This document shows positions 1 through 12,030 of a stretch of DNA of 64,000 nucleotides, in pieces. The stretch is from contig CM024187.1 in assembly GCA_013433145.1 (NCBI GenBank), positions 4,542,826-4,606,825 of the forward strand, read 5' to 3'. A program made the translations under genes and the position numbers. Each line of letters starts with the position of its first letter. The stretch's first letter is position 1. The notes under the pieces were generated by a model. It searched no databases. It was not told where the DNA came from and saw only the letters and a list, made by a program, of their open reading frames with translations. This DNA comes from Ascaris suum. Taxonomy: Eukaryota; Nematoda; Chromadorea; Rhabditida; Ascarididae.

Positions 1-216
1 TGTACAGTGGACACCTTGTCGCCCACTATTCACCGACCCACGGTCATGCAAGGTTGAAAGCGATGTCCGTGAAATGCATGTTTACACAACCCGTTCTTAA
101 CGGTGCATCTGCGAAATGCGTCGGCCTTTGCTGACTAGTGGAGCTTAATTGATATATGACTAAAGTCTTACTAGCTAGATGTGATTTAGGTACTGTCTAC
201 AATTCCTCGCGATCAG
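1..216 (+). other. Intron of COPB2 at the window edge
   Basis: The first COPB2 exon seen begins at 217 after a CAG acceptor. Nothing in 1-216 matches the beta'-COP sequence expected just before RTRVAHF, so this is read as intron. The preceding exon is outside the window. Confidence 0.6.
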
Positions 217-3200
217 CGCACCAGAGTAGCACATTTCCTCGAGAAACAAGGTTTCAAGAAGCAAGCACTGGCAGTGAGCCAAGATCCAGAGCATCGCTTC
301 GAGCTGGCGCTGTCGCTGGGCGAGTTGCAGCTCGCATATGAGCTGGCGGTCGTGGCTGACTCAGAAGAGAAATGGGGGCAGCTCTCGCAGGCAGCTACGC
401 TCAGGAGTGAACTGATGCTAGCTGCGCAATGCCTAGGTCGAGCTCATGATTATGGTGGACTGCTGTTACTCGCTACATCAGCGGGTTCAGCTCATTTGGT
501 GCGTTTTGTTTTCTTTTTGACTGATTTATTCCACGAGTATCAAAAGTCGGATTTTGATGTTTCAGTGTTTTTTCCAACACAGCCGAAAGTCTTAGAAGCA
601 TTTCGGCAGAGGTTGAAAGGTCGTGCCAAGCACTAACGGGTGCCAGGTACCAAGGTGTTTCACCTCGTTTCGTTCTGTCGATGTCTTTGAGTATTTGTGG
701 AAGTACACTTTTCTTCGACTGTTGAGAAAATTTCATCGAAACGAAGTTGAGGGTTCGTTTATGTGCAAAGTTTATTTGCACTTTCAGTAAGCTTGTTTGT
801 TATTTTTGCACGACAGCCAGCGGCAAACAGAGATGCTTGAAGGAGAAGTGAAATGTGGCTGCTTCAGTATAGTTTGTGCTGACAGTGTTTATATGGTCTC
901 TCAGCAACTTGTTTGCAAGTAATACGTCATCTGTTTAGCGAGTTTCTACACTGTTAGTTTGAACCTCAATCACGTATTAATGGATTCTGAGCAGCGCAAT
1001 TTTCTTGCAAGTATAATATTTACTGGATTAGTTTTCCTCCAGGAATTGTTAGTATTGCACCGAGTCTTCCGGCTTCCAGAATGTTCTTCAGGTGAATGCG
1101 ATGAAGTTTTTTGTGGTAACTTTCCCGGTTGAAACATGCCTGGCGCTTCTCACCCATAATTGCTCGTCGTTGCAACAGTGTTCGTTTTAATATGGTTTGG
1201 CTGAACTAAAATAATTCAGCTGTCGAAGTTGGCATCCGATTCGCTGGCTTCTTCAAAGAATAACGTCGCATTCTTGTCCTACTTCCTATTGGGTGATGTA
1301 GACAAATGTCTGGATGTGCTGATCAGTACGGATCGCATACCTGAGGCGGCATTCTTTGCTAGAACGTACTGCCCTTCGCAGGTAAGTGTTCGATGTTCAT
1401 GCAATGCGAGAAATAGTTCTATGCGTCACAGAGGACTAATGATGTTTAAAATGAGTGCAGCTTTTTAATGGGTTTTTATTCTTTGCATTTGTTGATTCAT
1501 TCCACGCACTTTCTTTGCGCTTTATCTGATTATAAGCATCCTGAAAATTGTTGGACGAACTTTTCTTTAAAGATGTCATCTGCAATTTATTCCCGTCCAC
1601 TTTAACGTTATTTTTTAAGGGGAAGAGAGAGCAATTTTATTTGTTGAAGTTAAAATAAAACCTTATGATTATACGGTAGGTTAGCTAGGTTAACGTATTT
1701 ACAGGAGTAGTGAGTTGTTTCCCTTATAGAAGATGCGTTTTTGCAAAATTAGCGACATTAAAGCAATCAAGGATCGGAAGCAATATTTTATAAAATTATC
1801 GAGTCCTCTTTTGATGTGAAATTTAGCGATCACCATCGATACTCTCAGAGTTGGGAATGGCTATTGTTCGCTTTATAAGGTATTATGTTGTTTAAGATTA
1901 ATCGCGTCGTTTCGTTATGGAAGGAAAAGTCGTCGAATGGCGTTATTGATGGACAGAAGGTTGGCTACTTTTCATTAATTCTTCACTGTTTTCTGATTTC
2001 TCATCCCACATGCGTCCTTCAAAAGTTGAGATGGGCACTTCAGGAATGAAATAGGTGGAATTTCTGCAAAGTCCTAAGAGGGAGAGTCAAGGCTTCTTAA
2101 ACATCCGAGTTGTCGTTTACAATTTTCAGAAATATACAGAGTTTCAAAGAATGATGGGTTTCGTGCTGCCGCACTGCCGTTGAAAACTTGCCAAAGGTTG
2201 TTTGTATGTCAAGTTAGTTTATTTATGAAGCCAACGTAATTAGATGGGAATAGCACAGAAGGCGATAATGGGTAGGAAATTTGTTGGGGTGGGATAAACG
2301 CGTTGTTGGGAAGTTATGTGTTATTACGATGTACCAGCGTTTTATTCACATTCAAATACATCGGCGGTGGCATGCTGGCAGAAACAATGTTAAACTGTTA
2401 GGCTTATCTTTTGACCTTTCCTGATCGCGACCATCGCAAATTTGCCTTAGCTATTTGCTGACAAAAAGTTTAGGTACTTTTTTTTTGTACATAGTGCAAA
2501 TTGACTGAAGTTATCAGCCACTGGCACTTATGCATGCCACACTGTTGACATTTCTTCTTTAGCACAGACCGATTATTTTTTCTCTGCATCCGTGGACTTC
2601 CCTTCCACCCCTCTCCCAATCTTCAGGGTTGATTTCGACCTAAGCTGAGGTAAGAGGGGTCGTTGAATGAAAACATAGTTGCCTTGGATTTGTAACCGCA
2701 ATAACTTCCTTCGAGTTGATCAAACCTGAGCCAGAAACGACACTGCGACATCCTCTTTTCGGATGGGTTGGGAGAATGGGTGGTAGTTTGCAATCGTCTA
2801 TGGTTTCATGTAACCTTCAAGTCTTGAAGTCTTCGAGAATTGTGAAGATTGTTCATTTTCAATTTTGGAGTCTATGTAAGCACGACTTGCAGCAGCACAA
2901 CCATTTCATAGGCTTTTTCAGCGCGTAATTGAATTTCTTTGCTCACTTTTGAAGCACTGTGAATTGTTAAATTATAGAACGTGGGTGAGAGTTTGGCAGA
3001 TCCACAAAACTACGAGAATCTGTTTTCGGGCTATGCTGATTCACTGAAGGCTGAGCAGTTCCTCAGACAGCTCTCGCGTTTGCCGATTCCAGCGAACGCT
3101 CGTGCACCAACCAACGCACAGAGGAACATTCTTGAAGAAATGGTTGAAGCTGAAAAATCTGGTCAGTTCAGCATCACTGTCGTATGCACCAATTACATTC

Positions 3201-6069
3201 TTCACTTTGAAAGTGAAGATATGTTTCATCAGTAGTCCAGTTGGCCTGCAAGTTTCTGTTGTGGCTACTGTAAAATAGCGTATCGTAACGTTGTCCTACT
3301 GTTGTGAGCTGATGTCAGGTCTTAGTCGGGAGTTTTTTTGGCAAAACCGAAGTCCCAAAGATATCGGACTATAGGAAGTGACCGTAGGACGATTCTGAAG
3401 CACAGTTTTACCCTACATCCTTCTGTTATTATCGAAAATATCCGAGCTGGAATCCTGGGAAAAAGCAAGGGCCTGAATTCCTATGCCATTCTGATGCATG
3501 ATGTTCTAGTCTTTTCGATCTATGAAACTATTGTTTTACCTATTAAAGAGCGTGTTCAAGCTGAAAGTAATCTTTTAGGTAGGTTATTATAGGTTGCAGT
3601 GTTGAGGAAGTGCTATCAAAATGGAAAAAAGTGATAAGTTTGATTTCTCCATATTTAGGTTTCTCGAATCTGTTGTGATCAACGCGTTAGGACGTAAATT
3701 TCAGTGTGTCTGCTTTACTCTGAAAGTTTTTACGTCAAAAATCGCAGAGTATGCTGTTTTACAGAAGGAGTTTTGTGTAAAATGTAACGAGTTGAGTTGT
3801 TTTGGTATGTTATTTATCAAGATATACCACTTCACATATTGAGTCGAAAAGTCGGAGGTGAGGAAATAATCGTCTCGCGGTGTTTCAGCAAAGATTTGCA
3901 TCGTTATGTTTTTATCGGCTCGAGAACTGTGGCGTTGAAGCAAGAAGTCTTTTGGATAGGTGTTGCTTCGAATTTGTATACAGCAGCAGCCTTGGTTTTA
4001 TTCTCCATATTGCATACCCAGTCTCACTTTGCATCCTCGCAGCACTTGAAGGAATCGCTTTAATCTGTACCTAAGTTCTGGTTTGGGGTCAAGACTGCAT
4101 TAAGCCAGAATCATACCACCTAGGACTGGTTGGAAGGTTTCGTCCGTAGTCTTTATGCTTCTACAGTAAGTTCCAGTCTTCTACAATATGTGTGTTGATT
4201 TAAGGCGCGCTAGTGTTTCGTGAGGATGGAAGTGCAGTGTTGGGCTCAGTGACAGGTCCACGTGATGACTTCGGGCCAACGCTCAAGAACGCACGCAAAC
4301 CATCCGATGCAGTTGAGCGGACGCATCCATCCGATGCGCCACCCTCAAAGGAGCAGAAATCAGCACTGGGATCAATAGCAAACGGTGTCCAGTTGCCACC
4401 GACGACATCAGAACCGGACGCAGCAATATATGAGGAGAGCAAAGGCTCGTCGCCAAAAATGCGTAAAAGAAGCGTTACTCCGCCGACTGTTAGACACTCG
4501 ACGTCTCCCACTTATGGAGATGCTGACGAGCATACCGATTTTACCAGCGAGCACATTTATTCATCACAGACCTCTCACATGCAGGTATCATCATAGTTGA
4601 CTCGCTTGCTAATGCATTATTTTGCATTGAGTGTATACTTGCAAAAAATAGCACAGACATCCAGGTCTTAAATAGGCATCTACAGCCAACCAAGGGAAAC
4701 TGGGGGGAAATGCTGTATTTTAGCAGCATTTGAAGCATTTCAAGATGAGCTTTATTGAGTTCTCCGTCGAGAACATCACTTGCGAATACTTCCAGGTTCG
4801 ACGGGTTTGCTAGCATTTAATGTATTATTAGGCTTATGATGGCTTCTGTATATCTACCGGATTGTTGCTCCTTGCAATAGAGGTGTCGACGAGTGGAATT
4901 ATTTCATGTGTCGGAATATTCGACCATCGGTTGCGAATTATTTCATGTGCTGGAGGGTTTTAACGGATTTCTTTTAATGTCTTTAATAGGTTTTTCCCAC
5001 TTTATTTTCATGTTGTTGTATGAGGGAAATCGGAAAATTTGGTAACAAAAACAAGTGGTCTCGTTTATATGCGGATTTTTTTATGCGATGAAAAATCATA
5101 TGAGGAAGATAAAATAGGGGTTGAACATTGACAAAGGCGACGGCATTCATCGCAGACGTCGTTTACCCCACTTCATCTTTCCTTCTGCTGCAGGTTTGCC
5201 GGCACATAGCACAAATGCGTTCACCCTTTTTAAAAGAAGTGACCGCCGTTTGTGTGACGCCTGGGTGTGCAACCAGGTTCTTAAGTGTTTGCCTTCCCTC
5301 ACTTTTTATCCTGCGCCTTTAACAAGTTCCATAAAGAAGCATTTTTTAGGCAAGCAGAAGGTTCGAATTATGAACGTCATAAAGATAAAGGAATTTTGCA
5401 TAGACGGAAAATAAGGAGGGGAGAGAACAGGGTCTCTATCGGAGAGATAAATTTTGTGGCGCTATTTTGAGACAAAGGAGCGAGGATGCTTATTAAAGAG
5501 ACTCATTGTTGACACTTGTGCATTATTTTGCTTGCTCTCGGCTTTGAGAGGTGTGTTTACATGGGGAATTTTAAAAATACACAACTTTGGTGGATGATAT
5601 GGTGCTAATGATGCACTACGCTTATTGTTGGAGGTATCGCATGGGCCAGACGTGGTGCAAGAGAGGGCAAGACCGGATATTGTTCCTGCGTCTGGTGGGC
5701 CAGATGTGGTGGGACATGCTGGCATTTCTCAGCCTCAGGTTTGTTCGTTTATTGACGGTTGGAGTTTTTCTTCTGCAAGTCTTATGAATGAACAGCCTTT
5801 ATTTTCGCTCTCATCTGTTATAGTAACTTCTGGAAATGTACTGCAGAAGTCTTTCCTCATAAGTTTCCAAGATCATCTTTTTCATCATTATTGATTTTTC
5901 TTTGTCATCTCTCCCCCTGGTCGGAAATATGGCTTACGTTAATGAATACGAATAGTCGTTGCAGGTAGTGCAGGATGCAGAAGGGGGCATGCACTGGAGT
6001 GATGACGAGCAGTTCACCGATGATGGCGATATTAATATCGAAGATTTGAACTTGGATGAGGACGACTGA
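217..6069 (+). CDS. COPB2: Coatomer subunit beta-prime (COPB2), 3' part, seven exons seen
   Basis: Beta'-COP is part of the COPI coat that returns vesicles from Golgi to ER. Seven plus-strand exons join in phase: 217-498, 1220-1381, 1897-1959, 2978-3161, 4205-4584, 5634-5738, 5965-6069 (TGA), 426 residues. The first starts RTRVAHFLEKQGFKKQAL, a clear match to the alpha-solenoid that follows the WD40 propellers. HDYGGLLLLATSAG, KNNVAFLSYFLLGDVDKCL and PEAAFFARTYCPSQ continue it, then NRVVSLWK and ESLADPQNYENLF. The protein ends in the acidic tail INIEDLNLDEDD, as in other beta'-COPs. The WD40 half must lie left of the window. The stretch encoded at 4205-5738 is low-complexity (Ser/Pro/Asp rich) and makes this C-terminus longer than I recall for the human protein. 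Acceptors before 1897 (TTTAAG), 4205 (TTTAAG) and 5634 (TTGGAG) are weak, so those borders are the least certain. Family call is very sure. Confidence 0.95.
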
Positions 6070-7342
6070 GTGCGACACATGCCTCTGCTTCACTGAGCAG
6101 ACCTCTCCACATAATTTATTTCCTTTCCTTCGCGGCATGTTTTTTATCATTCTCAGTGGTACCATATGCATCTTTTTCCTCTCGTCGACATCTCTCATTT
6201 GGGAGTAACGTCAAACGTTCCATGCATTTATCTGCAACACACTTATCGTGTTAATTGACTGCTCCATCGGTATTGAAGTCATGTGTGTGCTGAAAAAGCC
6301 GTTAACGAGACGAGCAACGAAAGGCTCAATCACTCTTCAAGGTTTCATTCAGAGATTCTTGTTAGTGCTGAGTCGGTCATGTCATTATGGGGCGTTGTTT
6401 TTTGAAAAAGCAGTAGTGCATTTTGGGCAAGTTCTGAATCTTGAGACTGTCAAATGCATGTCTATATTTGTTTGAAGAAGTAGCAAGATGAAATTGGGGC
6501 TTTGAAAGCGAACAATAGTTTGGCTGCTTATTATCTAGCGATCATTATGCATTTTATATGCACTATTTGTCCACCGTTACACGGAGAATGCATGCAGCCG
6601 TGTTTTGAGAGCTACATTTACCTCACATCGACTGCGGCTGTTGTGTTCCTAAATGTGGTTCGTGATCCACATTCATCGGGTTTGGATATGTAATTTCTGT
6701 TGATTTCTTTAAAAAAAAGAGTAAAAGTTGATGAAGTGGAGTTGGGTCTGTGCGCTTCTCGCATATGTGCTATATGAATTGCTGTGAGTTCCGTCCCAGT
6801 GTTCGTTTCATGTGGGGTCGCGTATTTCTGCCCAATGAATTGCAGGTGTAGTGAACTGTTCAGCTGGCGCACTAGATAAGTCTGATTGACAGCGGTCGTC
6901 CATCGGATTTGCAGTGCTCCATTGTAAGGTGCCGGTCGATTCGACCGACTTTAACGTGGTTTCGATTTTTCTCGTTCATTTCTGTGGTTATTTCCTCGTA
7001 AGGTTCTGCTCTCCGAATGTGATATTTTTTGTCTCCTCCACTATTCTATTCGTTGATCTTGACTGCAAAACGGTATCATTGGACGTACCTGTTTCTTTCC
7101 TTTTTTTGAGATTTTTTTTTCAGATTTGAGTGAAATGTGGGGGAGTGTTCAGTTAATGCCATCACCTGGAAATGCCGTGTCTTATGCCGCGTTTTGATTA
7201 TCTTCGAGTTGGCATCTGTGTGTTCATGGTTAATTTATTCTCCGCCTACTGATTTCCCTTCTTTTTGTTGCGACGGAGCAATGTTGTTTTGTTGATAATG
7301 ATTTCTTCGTGGGTGAGGAGAGGTACCCGATTTGTTGCATTA

Positions 7343-7348
7343 AATAAA
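7343..7348 (+). promoter_or_regulatory. Possible polyadenylation signal downstream of COPB2
   Basis: AATAAA lies about 1.27 kb after the COPB2 stop codon. I saw no closer AATAAA between 6070 and 7343. The long 3' UTR this implies is inference; a variant signal nearer the stop could be used instead. Confidence 0.25.
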
Positions 7349-7863
7349 GTGATTCACTCTTAGAGTTATTCGTTTTTACTCTGTTTTTTTGGACTTTTTC
7401 ATAATAGTTTATTTGTTATTGTGGTAGTCGTTTTCGAATGATGCAGCCGTTATGGCTAAGTGGGCATCTTCTGTTGAGCCGTGGCTAGTGGTTCAATGTA
7501 TCTCGAAGGAGCAAGACTGCACAGTGCAGATACGGATGTTGTTGGTATGGTAAGAGTCTATGGTGCAGTTGACATAGCTGTCGAACGAGGCGGAAAGTTT
7601 TCTGTGGAACATTGCATGGACGTCGTATTGAGGAAAGTAGTGAGGCAGATGCATCGCAGAGGTTTCCATTCGTTTGTGTGGTTGCCAAGGGGTAAGCTTC
7701 TAGTTGTTGTACGGATCATGTGAGAAGAGTTTCGAGAAGGCATTCTGCACTTTGAAAGGATTGGTTGTGAGGCCTTTTATCCAAGTGGCTTACACGGTTG
7801 CTTCGTCTTCGCTGGTTGGAATTGAACCTGTTGGGAGCTTTTTCAAGTTTTTTTCTGAGATGA

Positions 7864-7875
7864 GGGGGGGGGGGG
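7864..7875. repeat. G12 homopolymer
   Basis: A run of twelve G in otherwise mixed sequence. Runs of C or G of this length recur in the window (18908, 35656, 42910). Confidence 0.9.
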
Positions 7876-10800
7876 TGGCGGGCTAATGGGTTTGTGCAAC
7901 CGAAGCAACAGTCGAGCGCCTGATACAGTCGACTGTTTCAAGTTGAAAGCATGCTGACTTAAAAATGCTTTGAGCGCGGTTGCAGTACTGTTGGTAGATT
8001 GTCACGGCCTTTGTTTTGGTTCGATGCAGAGCCGACAGCCTTAAGTCATTCATGGGAGGGGATAGTCAGAAATCCTTTTACGGGGAGGGGAGGGAGACGT
8101 CGGTGTCCCAAAGAACGGTAGGAGAGGTTACTCAGGAATTACGGCAGGATGTCTTGGTGGGGAGAGGGAAACCGGAAGAGGATTTGCATTTGTGTACATA
8201 AATGTAGCGTCTATGTAAGTGCAGTGCACATAAATATACACAAGGCATACATGTAGATGCCTGTGTAAACCTTTTGTGGGAGTCGAGACTTTTTTGTTCA
8301 ATAAAGAGTTTCGCATCACTGGACGCGCTTCTGCAAAGTTTGTTTTCGCCGAAATTCTTTCGACAAGCCGCAAACTTGAATTCGCTAGTTGGAAGAAGTC
8401 TTATCCTTGTTTTTCTTCCGAATCCTCACACCTTATCAGGAAAAGTCGATATGTGAGTTGTTTTTGAAAAAATTTCGGAAACACGATTGATCGGATACGA
8501 CTTGTACCATCGTCTCCTCCCCTTTTCGTCCGCCACTGGCGTTTACCTGTGCATTTGTGCTATTGTCACTTGTGGCCGTATTGCTCCACCCATTAAGCGA
8601 TCAAGGAGGAAATTACTCGCAGCGTTTGGAGGGTTTTCCTGAGAATGGGAGAGGACAGTTTTTGATCTTTGAGCTGACGTTACAAGGCTTCGAATCCACG
8701 GAAATTACAGTTCCTGTAGCGCGGAGTGAAATGGGCCGGCTGTAAAGTGGACGGCAGAATAAACGCGACAACATTGTTGTGAACTATGAGCATCGCGCAG
8801 GTAAGTGCTCACTGAACGTTAATTAAGTGGATGGGCGTTTGTGTTTTTTAGATGGCATTATGGTTCTTGTTTAGTACGCGGAGTGAAGAGAAGAGAACGG
8901 ATTGTGCGTTTATGTTTATGGATTTGTCTATCCATAATGAATATGAGAATTAAGTTCATTCGTTGAAACAACGCACGAAACTTATGAAAGCCTTCCGTCT
9001 CATTGGCGCAACTTCACGCACAAAGAAACCTTCAAAAATCCAAGTGATCCTGGAGAAAAAAGAAGTTGCGAGCAGAAAAAACGTCTAAAAACAGTCGACA
9101 AATAAAACCGTCGATCGATGATTGGTACCTTTCTGAGTCATATATCGTCCTCAAAGCGCTATCATTTTCCCGTAACGGATTCGGTTCAGTTGATGCTGTT
9201 TCGTTTGTTTAAGTGGATTAAGCAGTAAAATCCGGTGTTAATAGTAAAAATGCCTACAAAGAACCATACAAGCTTGTTTACACGTCAGAAAAACCTTTCT
9301 GTGCACACCTCTTTTTGAAAATTAGATATAAAATCTCACTGCTTTCCAGGGGAACATAAATCTCAAATTCTACAAACCGATTCTTCCAACGAACGCTTCC
9401 ATTTTTGAAGGCTATTAACATTTATGAATTACGAAGGTGAGACTGAGCAATTATTTCGATAAAATCGAGCAGTTACAAAACTCTTCAATTTGCTTTAAAG
9501 TGGATTATCTTCGGGCGTTGAAGAATAAAGGTTGAGGAATATTGAATGTCGATATTTGAAACTATCCATCTGCTAGACTAGAGCGTAGAAAAACGAATAA
9601 ATTCCCATTTGAGCATATTAACGAGCAAAATATAATACAAAATTTTGTGAGAGCTTTATTGTAACTTCTAAAAAGAGCTTTATTCTTCGTATTGAAAGCG
9701 ATTCAGTGCTGCTCATGCTATCCAAGTGTGCAAAGGGCTCTAATCCATCAACGTTAACGACGTCTCTCAAATCACCACACACTCACATAAAGTAATCAGT
9801 TCAGTTATGCGTACCACTCTATTTGTTTTAAAGGCACCTCATATAGAGCAATTAATGGTACGAAGAAGAAATTTTGCCTATGAAGTACAGTGCTTGTGCA
9901 TGTTTCACATAATTATACTTCAAACAACTCACCCTCTTTCATGCTTTCCTCTTCTTACTTTTCCTCTCCAATCAGCTGCCGTGAAAGCGCAGAGATATGA
10001 ATGTCCACAAGTGTACTAGTGCACCTCGCATATAGCAAATTCGCACAACACCTGAAAATTATCCGGCGTTGATATAACTTAAGACTATCTGTCCCAAATA
10101 GGTAGGAAGCATAACGTTGAGTACATTTTCCTTCCAAATTCCGGAAAATTAACACCGAGAATGATGCACCGAAATATGAACGAACAAAATGCGCTGAATA
10201 AAAGTTGAATATTAAGCCGGAATTATTTCGTGGACAAGTTTCGTATCTGCAGTCATTTCGATTACATGCAGAAAGTATCGGAATTCATCTAATATTTTAC
10301 TGTTTAACGACTTAAATGAGAAGAAATTAGCACAAATCGCCCTCTACAAGTTATCTGCAACGCTTTCACACCACATCGTCAAATCAACTCTCTCATTCGC
10401 GCGACCGCCTACGCTTTTTCCTACCACTGATCTCTTTCTGGAATGAGGGACGAAATCGTTGGCATTGTTTTCTGAAATTTGCTGGTTCATCACCGCTCCA
10501 TTTGCTGTCCTCTTTCCCCTCTCCCTCTCCTCTCTTACCATCCCCACCCATTCCTCTTCTCACGTCGAAAATCACTGAAATAAGCTGCTGATTAAAATGC
10601 CCTCAATGAATTCAGGATTTTTGAGCAAGTAAAAGTGAGTAAAATCCTGTCAAAACGTTGTCTCAGTCAGAGAATAAAATCCAGCTCTCTGTCTTGCGTG
10701 TTTATTCGAAGTGATATTAAAGCGTCCCGTTCACATGCCTCAGAAATTTTGCACATTGCAAGGTTTGCTGCTGATCAAATCGTCGGTGGTCTTACGTAGC

Positions 10801-11409
10801 CTCAATAACCAAACACCACACAGAGTGGACTTTCAAAAACGTACCATAGAGTGCATTGCTATTTTTTTGGGCAACATCCTTATATTCAATGGTGATATCG
10901 AAACCGAAACTCGGCGGACAGAAGTTATGCACGTTATCACTTTAAATGACCACTATCACCTTCTAAATCGATTACAAATGAAATAGAGACCATATCTTGA
11001 ACCTCTCGGAACGATATCACTTGTACATGCAACTGGTTTCTAAAGCAAGAAATCTCTGTGTTTGGCATTAGGCTCCGTTCCAATCTAGCACAAGGTGAAG
11101 ATTGAGTATGAGAAACGCACTTTTATAGATGTGTGACACATTGATATCTTTTCTATTTATATAAAAAACTACTTTTGCAAATTTTTTCGTCACAAAGCGT
11201 ACCTGAAGACCAAAGAGCATCTCCCGAAGTGTCAATTTCCAAACAGTTTTTCCCATGAGTTCAAAACTTGAATGAAACTGCATCACGCAAATAATTTGGT
11301 AATTTTTAGTTACCAGACGTCTAATTTACATACGCTAAAATATGTTAATAGAATGAAGATAAAAGAAGCTTTAAAAAACTTTTAAAATTTTCGTCAACCA
11401 ACGTATCAT

Positions 11410-11462
11410 TCGAACAAATTCCTCCAACATGCCTAGGTGAATCGAACAAAAATTCCTCCAAC
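11410..11462. repeat. Short imperfect tandem duplication
   Basis: TCGAACAAA-TTCCTCCAAC occurs at 11410-11428 and again, with two extra A, at 11442-11462. The spacing between unit starts is 32 bases. No gene is associated. Confidence 0.7.
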
Positions 11463-11955
11463 GTACACATTTTCCTAATTGCTCAAAAACCATATGGTGA
11501 TACGCAAAAAATGAAGTGAACGAAACGCTCAAGTGTAAGTACAAGTGGAATGCATCATCAATGTTCTTTCTCTAAATTTCATTACAGTCATCAGTTTGGA
11601 GAAAAGACTGTTCAACTTTTAGTACATGAGTAAAATATAACGCAGATAATTTCGTTGCGAAACTCAGCGCGAAGATAACAATCTTCAAAGATACCAATCA
11701 GATATTATATCGAATTTGCAATATACCCTATAATACATTGACGTTTTGAGCCTATAAAATCGCAAACTTCATTTTATCATTTATCGTTCCGAGATTGTTA
11801 GCTTTTTTCCCTCTTTGATATATACGGAATTCAAACTGTCGCTCATTTCCAGGAAGTTTCACTGATGACAACCGCGTCATATCTTCTGATTTAGTGCTCA
11901 GCATAAACTGATAAGCATCAAGTTGAAAAAATAAAGAGTTACATCAAACTCTTTC

Positions 11956-12030
11956 GTCGTCGGACGACAATAGTTCATACTCTTCCGCGATTATTGTCTC
12001 AAGATTTCGCGCACGCTTGCTCATCCATCC
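11956..12030 (-). CDS. Possible short first exon, acidic peptide (unrecognised)
   Basis: On the minus strand an ATG opens a frame of about 25 codons ending in a Ser-Asp-Asp-Glu-Arg stretch directly followed by GTTTGA, which could be a donor, or by an in-frame TGA. The start MSKRARNLETIIAEEYELL has coding-like composition in an AT-rich desert. No downstream exon could be attached and I recognise no family, so this may be chance. Confidence 0.15.

Noticed and set aside
5128..5322. Frame with a good TGCTGCAG acceptor inside the COPB2 intron
   Set aside because: The downstream donor leaves phase 2, which does not fit the phase-0 start of the next COPB2 exon, and the sequence does not resemble beta'-COP.
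7481..7723. 80-codon plus-strand frame after COPB2
   Set aside because: Overlaps two minus-strand frames of similar length, has no recognisable domain and no clear splice or UTR context.
8686..8697. GGCTTCGAATCC, resembling a tRNA T-loop
   Set aside because: No matching acceptor stem, D-loop or anticodon arm could be placed around it on either strand.
8787..8801. ATG AGC ATC GCG CAG followed by GTAAGT, like a tiny first exon
   Set aside because: Only five codons and no in-phase partner exon within reach; such an arrangement occurs by chance.
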